This document shows positions 47,061 through 55,475 of a stretch of DNA of 64,000 nucleotides, piece after piece. Location: assembly GCF_004168625.1 (NCBI RefSeq), contig NZ_SDWW01000007.1, positions 62,001-126,000 on the forward strand, written 5' to 3'. A program made the translations under genes and the position numbers. Position 1 is the stretch's first letter; every line of letters begins with the position of its first letter. The notes under the pieces were generated by a model. It did not search any database. It was not told the DNA's origin and saw only the letters and a list, made by a program, of their open reading frames with translations. Origin of the DNA: Pengzhenrongella frigida (GTDB lineage Bacteria > Actinomycetota > Actinomycetes > Actinomycetales > Cellulomonadaceae).

Positions 47061-48260
47061 TCAGTACCGGATCGCGTCGATCACCTTGACGCGGACGGCC
47101 ACGATCGCGGGGATCAGTCCGGCGAGCGCCCCGACCGCCGTCGCGCAGGCCATCCCGACCAGCGCGGCGGACAGCGGGAACGGCGGGACGTCCTGCAGCC
47201 CGGCGCCGAAGATCCGCTCGACCGGGATGTTCTTGATGATCACGATCGCCGCCATCACCCCGAGGAGCCCGGCGAGCACGGTCGCGACGACCGACTCCAT
47301 CAGCACCCCGAAGAACACCCGCCCGGACGTCGCCCCGAAGCTGCGCCGGATGCCGATCTCCCGGATCCGGTACCGGACCGTCACCAGCGCGATGTTGACC
47401 AGCCCGAGCCCGCCGAGCAGGAGCGCGACCCCACCGATGCCGGTGATGACCCACCGGGCCCCGCCTTCGAGCACGTCGAACCCGCCGCCCTGCTGGTAGA
47501 CGTCGGTCTGGGTGCCGGGCAGGCCCGCAGACATGTCTCGGCGCACGAGCTCGGTGAGCTCGTCGGCCATCTCGGGCGGGACCCACAGGCTGAGGTTCGG
47601 GACCACCGGCCCGTACTGCACGTCCGGGCTCGCCCAGCGGGTGAAGTGGTCGTACAGCAGGAACGCCGTGGGTCCCTCGCCCTCCCACTGGGTGGCCACG
47701 ACCCCGAGGATCGTCGTCCGGACCGGGGTCTTGCCCCCGAGCATCACGGTCGGGTGACCGCTCAGGTCGCTCACGCCGAGCAGCTCGAGGAAGTCCTCGT
47801 TGACCACTACGGCCGGCGCGAACCGGTCGGCGTCGGCCTCCGCGAACCAGGTCCCCTGCACCGGTTGGACCCGCCGCATGACCCCGTAGTCGACGTCGAC
47901 CGCCTGGACCTGCACGGGCTGGGCGCCGTTCGGGAAGCGGAACGTGAGCTGCGAGTAGAGCTCGCGCGAGGCGTACTCGACCCCGTACCGCTCGACGATC
48001 TGGGTGAACTCGGCGTCGTACTGCTCGCCGGTGGGCGCCACCGATCCGGTGGGGTAGGCCGAGACCATCAAGGTCGTCGCCCGCCCGCCGCTGCGCTCGG
48101 TCTGCTCCTTGACGGCCTGGTTCATCATCTGCGCCGCGGCCGTGATGCCGGTGATCGCGCAGACCGCGACGGCGACGCCGATCAGCGCGAGCAGCACCCG
48201 CAGCTTGTGGATCCGCAGCTCGTCCCAGGCCTCGACGATCGCGCCGACGATGCCGGTCAT
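47061..48260 (-). CDS. MacB-type ABC transporter permease
   Basis: 399 residues. One N-terminal helix (about 20-45), a large external domain (about 50-270) and three C-terminal helices (about 280-395; ITGIGGVALLLGGLGLVNIALV, with IRRSFGAT after the first) are the MacB/FtsX pattern. The ATG at 48260 overlaps the ATPase gene stop (ATGA). It forms a tripartite-like export complex with the ATPase and MacA-like protein encoded upstream. The substrate is unknown. Confidence 0.9.
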   Translation of the reverse strand: MTGIVGAIVEAWDELRIHKLRVLLALIGVAVAVCAITGITAAAQMMNQAVKEQTERSGGRATTLMVSAYPTGSVAPTGEQYDAEFTQIVERYGVEYASRELYSQLTFRFPNGAQPVQVQAVDVDYGVMRRVQPVQGTWFAEADADRFAPAVVVNEDFLELLGVSDLSGHPTVMLGGKTPVRTTILGVVATQWEGEGPTAFLLYDHFTRWASPDVQYGPVVPNLSLWVPPEMADELTELVRRDMSAGLPGTQTDVYQQGGGFDVLEGGARWVITGIGGVALLLGGLGLVNIALVTVRYRIREIGIRRSFGATSGRVFFGVLMESVVATVLAGLLGVMAAIVIIKNIPVERIFGAGLQDVPPFPLSAALVGMACATAVGALAGLIPAIVAVRVKVIDAIRY

Positions 48261-49039
48261 GCCCGGTCCTCCTCGAGGGTGATGGGGACGGCGGTGGCCA
48301 GCGGCGCCGAGACCGGCAGGTCGCCGATCCACTCGGTCACCTGGCCCGGGGCGTTCAGCACGATCGGCAGCAGCACCCCGCCCGCCAGCCGGTAGTGCCG
48401 CTGCGCGCGGGCGGCGACCGCCAGGTCGTGCGTGATGGCGATCAGCGCGGCGCCGGACTCCGAGGCGATCTCGTCGAGCAGCGACATGACCTCGCCGCCC
48501 GTCTCGACGTCGAGCGCGCCCGTCGGCTCGTCCGCGAGGATGACCCGCGGGCGGCGCACCAGGGCCCGGGCGATGGCGACCCGCTGCTGCTCGCCGCCGG
48601 AGAGCTTGTCGGGCATCGTGTCCAGGCGGTCGCCCAGCCCGACCCGGTCGAGCATCTGCGCGGCGAGCGTGAACCGCCGCCAGAAGGTCTTGCCCCGCGC
48701 GTACATCAGCGGGGCGGCGACGTTCTCGAGCGCGGTGCGACCGGGCAGCAGGTTGAACTGCTGGAACACGAAGCCGAAGTCGTCGCCGCGACGGCGGGCC
48801 CGCGCCCGGCCGGACAGCCGCCCGATCGGCGTGCCGTCGAGCACGTACTCGCCCGAGGTCGGGGCGTCGAGCAGGCCGAGGATGTTCAGGAGCGTCGACT
48901 TGCCCGTCCCCGAGCGGCCGACGACGGCGACGTGCTCGCCCGCGTCCACCGACAGGGTCACGCCCTGCAGGATCGCAAGGATGCGGTCGTCGGGCAGCCG
49001 GACCGAGCGCGTGACGTCGGTCAGCTCGAGGAGCGCCAT
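48257..49039 (-). CDS. ABC transporter ATPase (MacB/LolD class)
   Basis: 260 residues. Walker A GRSGTGKST, Q-loop FVFQQFNLLPGRTALENV, signature LSGGEQQRVAIARAL, Walker B VILADEPTGALD and switch His (ITHDLA) are all intact. A 45-residue C-terminal extension follows the core. TGATG coupling to the MacA-like gene and ATGA coupling to the permease make it one operon. Confidence 0.95.
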   Translation of the reverse strand: MALLELTDVTRSVRLPDDRILAILQGVTLSVDAGEHVAVVGRSGTGKSTLLNILGLLDAPTSGEYVLDGTPIGRLSGRARARRRGDDFGFVFQQFNLLPGRTALENVAAPLMYARGKTFWRRFTLAAQMLDRVGLGDRLDTMPDKLSGGEQQRVAIARALVRRPRVILADEPTGALDVETGGEVMSLLDEIASESGAALIAITHDLAVAARAQRHYRLAGGVLLPIVLNAPGQVTEWIGDLPVSAPLATAVPITLEEDRA

Positions 49040-50076
49040 CAGCCGCCGATCCCCACGGACATGCCGTCCTGGCCCATCGCGGCGGGGTTGACCACGTCGC
49101 CGATCGGCACGAACTCGAGCACCTGGTCGCCCTCGGCGAGCCCGGTGGTGATCTGCACGATCTCGCCGTCGGTCAGGCCCAGGCCGACCGCGCGCTTCTC
49201 CTGGGTGCCGTCCGGCAGGACGACCCACACGTTCCCGGTCTGGACCGCGCCCTGCACCGCGGTGACCGGGACGACCATCGCGCCGTCGGCCACGCCGTTG
49301 GTGATCGCGATGTCGGCACCCAGCCCGGCGAACGCGGTGATCCCGGCGGGGACGGCGCACGTGACCTGGCCGGAGACGCTCGCGGCGGGGGCGCCGGTGG
49401 CCGGGTCGATCGTCCCGGTCGTCCCGGACTCGCCGGCGGGTGCGGCGCCGACGCGCAGCCCGGTGCAGGTGAACGGCGCCGGACCGCCCTTGAGAGTGAC
49501 CTCCGCCTCGGTCGGTGCGGCGAGCAGCCGGTACTGCTGGTCCGGGGTCAGGGTGCCGGTGACCGACAGGGTGCCCGGGGCGACCGACCCGATCGCGTCG
49601 CCCACCGAGACGACCTGGTCCTTGAGCGCGGTGAGCGTGAGGGTCCCGGCCGCCGTGGCGGTGACCGTCTCCTTCTTGACCTTGGGCTTGTTCTCGCGGG
49701 AGGTCTGCTCGCCGGTCTCCGGGTTGGTCGTCACGGTCGGGGCGACCGGCGTCTCGAGCGAGACCACGAGGATCGGGGTACCGACGTCGACGTGCTGCCC
49801 GGACGCGGCCAGCAGGGTGGTCACGGTCCCGGCCATGGTGGCCTTGACCAGGACGGCGGCGTCGGCGACCACCGCGCCCTGCACCGTGACGGTGTTGGTG
49901 ATCGAGCCGGTGGTGACCGCGACGGCGGGCTCGACGATCTCGGCGGACGGTTGCGCGGCGCCGTCGTCGCCCGTGAGGGCCGAGCCCGCGAACGCGATCT
50001 TCACCAGCGCCACGGCGATGACCGCCCACAGCAGGATTCTCAGCGCGGGGAAGATGATCCTGCGGGTAACGCCCAC
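49039..50076 (-). CDS. MacA-like membrane fusion protein
   Basis: 345 residues. One N-terminal helix (about 8-30), then biotinyl-lipoyl-like halves around VLVKATMAGTVTTLLAASGQHVDVGTPI (about 75-105) and a later VTATAAGTLTLTALKDQVVSVGDAI, with a beta-barrel C-terminus. Such HlyD/MacA proteins link a MacB exporter to the wall or surface in Gram-positives. It is first in the three-gene operon; upstream bases 50077-50205 hold its promoter region, with the sequence TGTAGTACG on the minus strand. Confidence 0.85.
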   Translation of the reverse strand: MGVTRRIIFPALRILLWAVIAVALVKIAFAGSALTGDDGAAQPSAEIVEPAVAVTTGSITNTVTVQGAVVADAAVLVKATMAGTVTTLLAASGQHVDVGTPILVVSLETPVAPTVTTNPETGEQTSRENKPKVKKETVTATAAGTLTLTALKDQVVSVGDAIGSVAPGTLSVTGTLTPDQQYRLLAAPTEAEVTLKGGPAPFTCTGLRVGAAPAGESGTTGTIDPATGAPAASVSGQVTCAVPAGITAFAGLGADIAITNGVADGAMVVPVTAVQGAVQTGNVWVVLPDGTQEKRAVGLGLTDGEIVQITTGLAEGDQVLEFVPIGDVVNPAAMGQDGMSVGIGG

Positions 50077-50205
50077 GGTGCGACTCCTTCGCCGGCTGGC
50101 GCGGAGTCACATCGGACCGGCGCTCCGCTGCCGTGGTTGGCAGGCTACTCCGGAATGCGTACTACAGGGGGGAACTTGCGCAGCCGGGTTTCACCGACCC
50201 AGGTC

Positions 50206-51441
50206 TCACCGTGTCCGGGCGGCGGCCCCCGCGGCCTGCGCGACGAGGAACGCGGGTGCGGTCAGGCCGCGGTCCGCGAACGCCTGCGCCACGGCCGACG
50301 CCACCGTGTCCACGCGTCCGGCGTCGACCAGCGCGATGGCCGATCCGCCGAACCCGCCGCCGGTCATCCGGGCGCCCAGCGCCCCGGCGGACCGGGCCAC
50401 CTCGACGACCAGGTCCAGCTCGTCGCAGCTGACCTCGTAGTCGTCCCGCAGCGAGGCGTGCGAGGCGTCGAGCACGGGCCCGATGTCGCGGGCGCGCCCG
50501 GCGTCCAGGAGCGCGACGAGCTCGGTCACCCGCGCGATCTCGGTCACCACGTGGCGCACGCGGCGGCGGGCGACCTCGGCCGGCACCCCGGCGTCGACCA
50601 GGCGGGCCAGGATCACCTCGAGCGAGGCGCCGTCGAGCTCACGCAGGGTGGCGACGCCGAGCTGGGTCGCGGCGTCCTCGCAGGCGGTGCGCCGGGCCGC
50701 GTACTGCCCGTCGGCCAGCTGGTGCTCGGCCCGGGTGTCGACCACGAGGAGGGCGAGGCCTTCGCTCCCGAGGTCGAACGGCACGTGCCGCACGGAGCCG
50801 TCGAGGCAGTCGAGCAGGAGGGCGTGCCCGGCCTGCGCGCGCAGCGACGAGGACTGGTCCATGCCGCCGGTCGGGGCGCCGGCGACCTCGTTCTCGGCCC
50901 GGATGCAGGCCGCGGCCAGCTCGATGCGGCCGGCGTCGTCGGCCCCGAGCCCGAGCTCGAAGGCCTCATCGAGCGCGACGGCGAACGCGCACTCGAGCGC
51001 GGCCGACGACGACAGCCCGGCCCCGTACGGCACGCACGAGTCGACGACGGCGTCGAACCCGCCGACCGCGTGCCCGTCCCGCGCCAGGGCCCAGGCCACC
51101 CCGGCGGCGTAGGCCGGCCAGCCGGTCACGTGACCCGGCGTGACGTCGTCGAGCGCGGCGGTCCACAGCCCGGTCGCGGCCTCCTGCGCGGAGGCCAGGT
51201 TGACCACCGCGGGGCTCTGCGTCGAGGTGCGGCGCAGTGCGACGTAGGTGCGGTGCGGCAGGTTGATCGGCAGGCACAGGCCGCCGTTGTAGTCGGTGTG
51301 CTCCCCGATGAGGTTGACGCGCCCGGGCGCCGACCAGACGCCGTCGGGCTCCGCGCCGAACCGCGCGCGGAACGCCGCGGCGGCACGGTCGGCGCCCTCG
51401 GCGGGCTCCCAGGCGGTCAGCCACTGCGGTGCGGCGGTCAT
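50206..51441 (-). CDS. galK: Galactokinase
   Basis: 411 residues. It phosphorylates galactose in the Leloir pathway. GHMP-kinase motifs are all present: GRVNLIGEHTDYNGG (galactose binding), VPYGAGLSSSAALE (phosphate loop) and MTGGGFGGSAIAL. The ATG at 51441 overlaps the galT stop by 4 bases. It is last in a DeoR-galT-galK operon; galE is not in the window. Confidence 0.95.
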   Translation of the reverse strand: MTAAPQWLTAWEPAEGADRAAAAFRARFGAEPDGVWSAPGRVNLIGEHTDYNGGLCLPINLPHRTYVALRRTSTQSPAVVNLASAQEAATGLWTAALDDVTPGHVTGWPAYAAGVAWALARDGHAVGGFDAVVDSCVPYGAGLSSSAALECAFAVALDEAFELGLGADDAGRIELAAACIRAENEVAGAPTGGMDQSSSLRAQAGHALLLDCLDGSVRHVPFDLGSEGLALLVVDTRAEHQLADGQYAARRTACEDAATQLGVATLRELDGASLEVILARLVDAGVPAEVARRRVRHVVTEIARVTELVALLDAGRARDIGPVLDASHASLRDDYEVSCDELDLVVEVARSAGALGARMTGGGFGGSAIALVDAGRVDTVASAVAQAFADRGLTAPAFLVAQAAGAAARTR

Positions 51442-52625
51442 CGCGCGACCTCCTGCAGCCGCGCCGCGATCCGCTCGGGCGTGGTGTCGCTGATCCACGC
51501 GGCCATCCCGGACTCGACCCCGGCGAGGTACTTGAGCTTGTTGGGGGCGCGCAGCACCGAGAACACCTCGAGGTGCAGGCGGGACAGCTCGCGTCCCTCG
51601 CGGACGGGGGCCTGGTGCCAGCCGGCGATGTACGGCAGCGGGATCGCCTCGCCGTCGGGCCCGACGAAGAACCGGTCGAGCAGGCGCAGCAGCTCGAGGT
51701 ACGCGGTGGCCAGGTCGGCGCGCTCGGCGTCGGTCAGGGCCGGCAGGTCGGGCACGTCGCGCCGCGGGGCGAGGTGCACCTCGACGGGCCAGCGGGCGGC
51801 GAACGGCACGTAGGCGACCCAGTGCTCGGTCTCCAGCACGATCCGCTTGTCCGAGCGCAGCTCGGCGTCGAGGACGTCGCGCCCGAGCAGGCGACCGGTG
51901 CGCGCGTGGTGGTCGCGGGCCTGGGCCAGCATCGCCAGGGTGCGCGGGGTGAGGTAGGGGAACGCGTAGATCTGGCCGTGCGGGTGGTGCAGCGTGACGC
52001 CGATCTCCTTGCCGCGGTTCTCGAAGCAGAAGACCTGCTCGATGCCGGGGCGGGCGCCGAGCTCGGCGGTCCGGTCGGCCCAGGCCTCGATGATCGTGCG
52101 CATCCGCTGCGGGCTGACCGAGGCGAGCGAGGCGGTCGAGTCGGCGCTGAAGCAGATGACCTCGCAGCGACCGTTCGCGGGACGCACCGGGAACAGGGCC
52201 TCGCCGTCGGTCAGGGCGACCTCGTCGACCGTGCCGGGCACGGTGAGCAGCGACGGGAAGCGGTTCTCGAACACGACGACGTCGTAGTCCTCGGCCGGGA
52301 TCTCCCCGTCCGAGTACGCGGCACCCGGCTTGGCCGGGGCGAGCGGGTTGGAGTCCGCCGGGGGCAGGAACGTGCGGTTCATCCGGCTCGCGGCCATCGG
52401 GATCCAGTCGCCGGTGAGCGCGTCGCGGCGCAGCTCGGGGCTCTCGATCGGCAGCGCGACGCCGTCGTCGCCGACGATCGGCGTGAACCGGTCCGGCAGC
52501 GGGCGCGGGTCGTCCAGGCGGCGGGTCGCGGCACCCGAGACGAAGGGCTCGGAGTCGTCGAAGTAGATCAGCTCGCGGCCGTCGGCCAGGGTGGTCGACG
52601 TGCGGCGCACGGCAGCGGTGCTCAC
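51438..52625 (-). CDS. galT: Galactose-1-phosphate uridylyltransferase
   Basis: 395 residues. It exchanges UMP between UDP-glucose and galactose-1-phosphate. The active-site triad is HPHG within VTLHHPHGQIYAFPY. The second HIT-like half contains WPVEVHLAPRR. It starts at the GTG overlapping the end of the DeoR gene (GTGA) and ends overlapping the galK ATG, so all three are coupled. Confidence 0.95.
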   Translation of the reverse strand: MSTAAVRRTSTTLADGRELIYFDDSEPFVSGAATRRLDDPRPLPDRFTPIVGDDGVALPIESPELRRDALTGDWIPMAASRMNRTFLPPADSNPLAPAKPGAAYSDGEIPAEDYDVVVFENRFPSLLTVPGTVDEVALTDGEALFPVRPANGRCEVICFSADSTASLASVSPQRMRTIIEAWADRTAELGARPGIEQVFCFENRGKEIGVTLHHPHGQIYAFPYLTPRTLAMLAQARDHHARTGRLLGRDVLDAELRSDKRIVLETEHWVAYVPFAARWPVEVHLAPRRDVPDLPALTDAERADLATAYLELLRLLDRFFVGPDGEAIPLPYIAGWHQAPVREGRELSRLHLEVFSVLRAPNKLKYLAGVESGMAAWISDTTPERIAARLQEVAR

Positions 52626-53437
52626 GGTTCTCCTCGTTCGGGGGTGGCGGTGGTGGCGGCGAGCAGCAGGTGGCCGACGGCCGCCTGCGCGATCCGGCGG
52701 GCGGCGTCGGGCAGGCCGCTGTCGGTGATCAGGACGTCCACGGACTCGAGCGAGACGATCCGCGCGAGGCCGACGACGCCCCATTTGCTGTGGTCCGCGA
52801 GCACGACGACGTCGTGCGCGCTGGCGATCAGAGCGCGGTCGGTCTGCGCCTCGAGCAGGTTGGGGGTGGTCAGTCCGTCCGGGCCCAGGCCGTGCACGCC
52901 GAGGAAGGCTCGGTCGACGCGAAGCTGACCGAGCGCCGCGTCGGCGACCGGGCCCACCAGGGCGTCGGACGGCGTGCGCACCCCGCCGGTGAGGACCACG
53001 TCCAGGCCGCGGTCGCCGTCGCGGCGCGAGGCGGCGTGCAGCGTGTCGGCCACCGGGAGGGAGTTCGTGACGACGGTCAGCGGGCGCAGCGTGGGATCGG
53101 CGGCGATGAGCTCCGCGAGCAGGTGGGCGGTGCTGCCGGCCGACAGGGCGATCGAGGACCCGGGCGTGATCCACGCCAGCGCCGCCCTGGCGATCGCGGA
53201 CTTCTCGCCCGCGGCGAGCATGCGTTTGACCGCGAAGTCGGGCTCGTGCGCGGTGTGGTGCGCGTCCACCGCGCCGCCGTGCACGCGGTGCACCAGCCCC
53301 TGTCGTTCGAGCTCGGCGATGTCGCGGCGGATCGTCATGTCGGACACGTCGAGCGTCCCGACCAGGTCCGTCACCCGGACGGCGCCCCGCGCGCGCACGT
53401 CCGCCAGGATCACGTCCTGACGCTGCTGTGCGAGCAT
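52622..53437 (-). CDS. DeoR-family repressor of the galactose operon
   Basis: 271 residues. The N-terminal DeoR winged helix-turn-helix (about 3-58: VTDLVGTLDVSDMTIRRDIAELERQGLVHRVHGGA shortened here) is followed by the sugar-phosphate isomerase-like sensor domain (SIALSAGSTAHLLAELI, LTVVTNSLPVA, DHSKWG). It is first in the operon with galT and galK, implying autoregulation and a galactose-pathway effector. The upstream AT-rich repeat is its likely operator. Confidence 0.92.
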   Translation of the reverse strand: MLAQQRQDVILADVRARGAVRVTDLVGTLDVSDMTIRRDIAELERQGLVHRVHGGAVDAHHTAHEPDFAVKRMLAAGEKSAIARAALAWITPGSSIALSAGSTAHLLAELIAADPTLRPLTVVTNSLPVADTLHAASRRDGDRGLDVVLTGGVRTPSDALVGPVADAALGQLRVDRAFLGVHGLGPDGLTTPNLLEAQTDRALIASAHDVVVLADHSKWGVVGLARIVSLESVDVLITDSGLPDAARRIAQAAVGHLLLAATTATPERGEP

Positions 53438-53448
53438 TCAAACAGTAT

Positions 53449-53473
53449 CCACCAAAACCAAACAAAAACCAAC
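53449..53473 (-). promoter_or_regulatory. AT-rich repeat operator/promoter of the gal operon
   Basis: On the minus strand the region reads as direct repeats of TTGGTTTT and TTTGGTTTTGG, about 12 bases before the DeoR ATG, in a stretch with far more A+T than its surroundings. Tandem-repeat operators of this kind are usual for DeoR proteins. A -10-like GGATACT lies at about 53443-53450. Confidence 0.5.
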
Positions 53474-53505
53474 ACCGGGCCGGACGGGCGGTCCGGGGTG
53501 GGTGG

Positions 53506-54666
53506 CTAGCGGGAGACGGGGGAGAGCCCGAGGGGGCGGCCGGCGAGGCCGCGGGAGCGGGTGGACAGGGTGCGGGCGACCGAGCGGAGCGCGACCGCGG
53601 CGGGGGAGTCCGGGGAGGTCAGCACGACCGGCGTACCGGCGTCGCCGGCCTCGCGCAGGTGGACGTCGAGCGGCACCTGGGCGAGCAGCGGCACGTCCCC
53701 GCCGGTGATCCGGGAGAGGTTGGCCGCCACGGTCGCCCCGCCGCCCGCGCCGAACAGCTCGAGCCGCGAACCGTCCGGCTGCTCGAGCCAGGCCATGTTC
53801 TCGATCACGCCCACGACGTGCTGGTGGGTCTGCATGGCGACCGAACCGGCCCGCTCGGCGACCTCGGCGGCTGCGATCTGCGGGGTGGTGACGACGATGA
53901 TCTCGGCGGTCGGGAGCAGCTGGCCGACGGAGATCGCGATGTCCCCCGTGCCGGGCGGCAGGTCGAGCAGGAGGACGTCCAGGTCGCCCCAGAACACGTC
54001 GGTGAGGAACTGCTGCAGCGCGCGGTGCAGCATCGGTCCGCGCCACACGACCGGCTGGCCGGCGGGCACGAACATGCCGATCGAGATGACCTTGATGTCG
54101 TGGGCGACCGGCGGCAGGAGCATGTCGTCCACGCGCGTCGGCGGCAGCTCGACGCCGAGCATGCGCGGCAGCGAGAAGCCGTAGACGTCGGCGTCGAGCA
54201 CGCCGACCCGCAGGCCGTCGGCGGCCATCGCGGCCGCGAGGTTCGCGGTGACCGTCGACTTGCCGACGCCGCCCTTGCCGGACGCGATCGCGTAGATCTT
54301 GGTGAGGTTGCCCGGCTTGGAGAACGGGATCTCCGGCTCGGCGACCCCGCCGCGCAGCATCGTGCGCAGCGCGGTGCGCTGCTCGGCGCTCATCACGCCC
54401 ATCTCGACGCGCACGGCGGACACCCCGTCGACGCCGGAGACCGCGGCGGTGATGTCCCTGGTGAGGGTGTCCTTGAGGGGGCAGCCCTGGGTGGTCAGGT
54501 CGAGCCCGACGGTCACCAGCGTGCCGCCCGCGCCGTCCGGGCCGACGTCGACCGACCGCACCATCCCGAGCTCGGTGATGGGTTTGCGGATCTCGGGGTC
54601 CTGGACCGTGGTGAGGGCCGCGCGGACGGCGGCGGTCAGGCTGGTGGGATCGGCGACAAGAGGCAT
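53506..54666 (-). CDS. mrp: Mrp/ApbC-type Fe-S cluster carrier ATPase
   Basis: 386 residues. The N-terminal MIP18/DUF59 domain (about 1-95: TTVQDPEIRKPITELGMV, TTQGCPL) is followed by a P-loop NTPase with the deviant Walker A ASGKGGVGKST and VLLLDLPPGTGD. The CxxC usual for cluster binding in some Mrp proteins is not evident. It carries Fe-S clusters to apo-proteins. The start ATG at 54666 is preceded by three 24-bp repeats. Confidence 0.92.
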   Translation of the reverse strand: MPLVADPTSLTAAVRAALTTVQDPEIRKPITELGMVRSVDVGPDGAGGTLVTVGLDLTTQGCPLKDTLTRDITAAVSGVDGVSAVRVEMGVMSAEQRTALRTMLRGGVAEPEIPFSKPGNLTKIYAIASGKGGVGKSTVTANLAAAMAADGLRVGVLDADVYGFSLPRMLGVELPPTRVDDMLLPPVAHDIKVISIGMFVPAGQPVVWRGPMLHRALQQFLTDVFWGDLDVLLLDLPPGTGDIAISVGQLLPTAEIIVVTTPQIAAAEVAERAGSVAMQTHQHVVGVIENMAWLEQPDGSRLELFGAGGGATVAANLSRITGGDVPLLAQVPLDVHLREAGDAGTPVVLTSPDSPAAVALRSVARTLSTRSRGLAGRPLGLSPVSR

Positions 54667-54716
54667 GGGGCCCATCGTAGTTCGCGCGCCCGCGCCGTCC
54701 CGGGGCCGGGATGGCG

Positions 54717-54778
54717 GCACCCGGAGGTGCGGGGCCGGCGACCCCCGGAGGTGCGGCGCCGACAGCACCCGGAGGTGC
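54717..54778. repeat. 24-bp tandem repeat (3 units) upstream of mrp
   Basis: GCACCCGGAGGTGC-type cores start at 54717, 54741 (first bases differ) and 54765. Each core can form a 4-5 bp hairpin with a CGGA loop. They lie between the DUF1003 stop and the mrp start. Confidence 0.8.
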
Positions 54779-54794
54779 GGGGTCGGAGCTCCGG

Positions 54795-55475
54795 TCAGGT
54801 CGCGGGGGTGCTGTCCGGCTGGGCGGCGTCGTCCGGGGCGGGCGTGGGGTCGGTGACCGGGGCGACCTCGGCATCGTCTGCCGGGGTCACGTCCTTGGTC
54901 TTCGCCGCGGCCGATCCGGACCGCTTGCGGTCCTCCTTGCGACCGCGGCTGTCGCGTCGGCCGCGGTCGTCGCGGCGTTTGCCCCCGTCGCCCCGGTTGT
55001 CGCTCTCCGCGAGGATCTCCTCGAGCAGGTTCCGGATCTCGGAGCGCACGAAGTCGCGGGTCGCCACGTCGCCGAGCGCGATGCGCAGCGCGGCCATCTC
55101 GCGGGCGACGTACTCGGTGTCGGCGAGGTTCCGCTCGGCGCTCTGGCGGTCCTGCTCGGCGGCGACCCGGTCGCGGTCCGTCTGGCGGTTCTGGGCCAGC
55201 AGGATCAGCGGCGCGGAGTACGACGCCTGCAGGGAGAGCATCAGGGTGAGCAGCGTGAAGCCGAAGACCTTCGAGTCGAACCGCAGGCCCTCGGGGCCGA
55301 ACGTGTTCCAGCTGAGCCAGGCGATGCAGAACGCCGTCATGTAGACGAGGAACTGCGGCGTGCCCATGAACCGGGCGATGCCCTCGGCGATCTTGCCGAA
55401 GGTGTCCCGCTCGACCTGGATCCGGGGGATCAGGGACCGGCGGTTCTCCTTGGGCGTGTCGAGGCGCTCAGCCAC
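54795..55475 (-). CDS. DUF1003 membrane protein
   Basis: 226 residues. Two helices (about 42-60 and 72-95) bracket the DUF1003 signature (WNTFGPEGLRFDSKVFGFTL shortened; SLQASYSAPLILLAQNRQ). A coiled-coil-like region (100-150), a basic Arg-rich stretch and an acidic Pro/Ala tail follow. The function is unknown. The gene starts within the last 8 bases of the CBS-protein gene, so the two proteins are coupled, and the pair is widespread in actinobacteria. Confidence 0.88.
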   Translation of the reverse strand: MAERLDTPKENRRSLIPRIQVERDTFGKIAEGIARFMGTPQFLVYMTAFCIAWLSWNTFGPEGLRFDSKVFGFTLLTLMLSLQASYSAPLILLAQNRQTDRDRVAAEQDRQSAERNLADTEYVAREMAALRIALGDVATRDFVRSEIRNLLEEILAESDNRGDGGKRRDDRGRRDSRGRKEDRKRSGSAAAKTKDVTPADDAEVAPVTDPTPAPDDAAQPDSTPAT

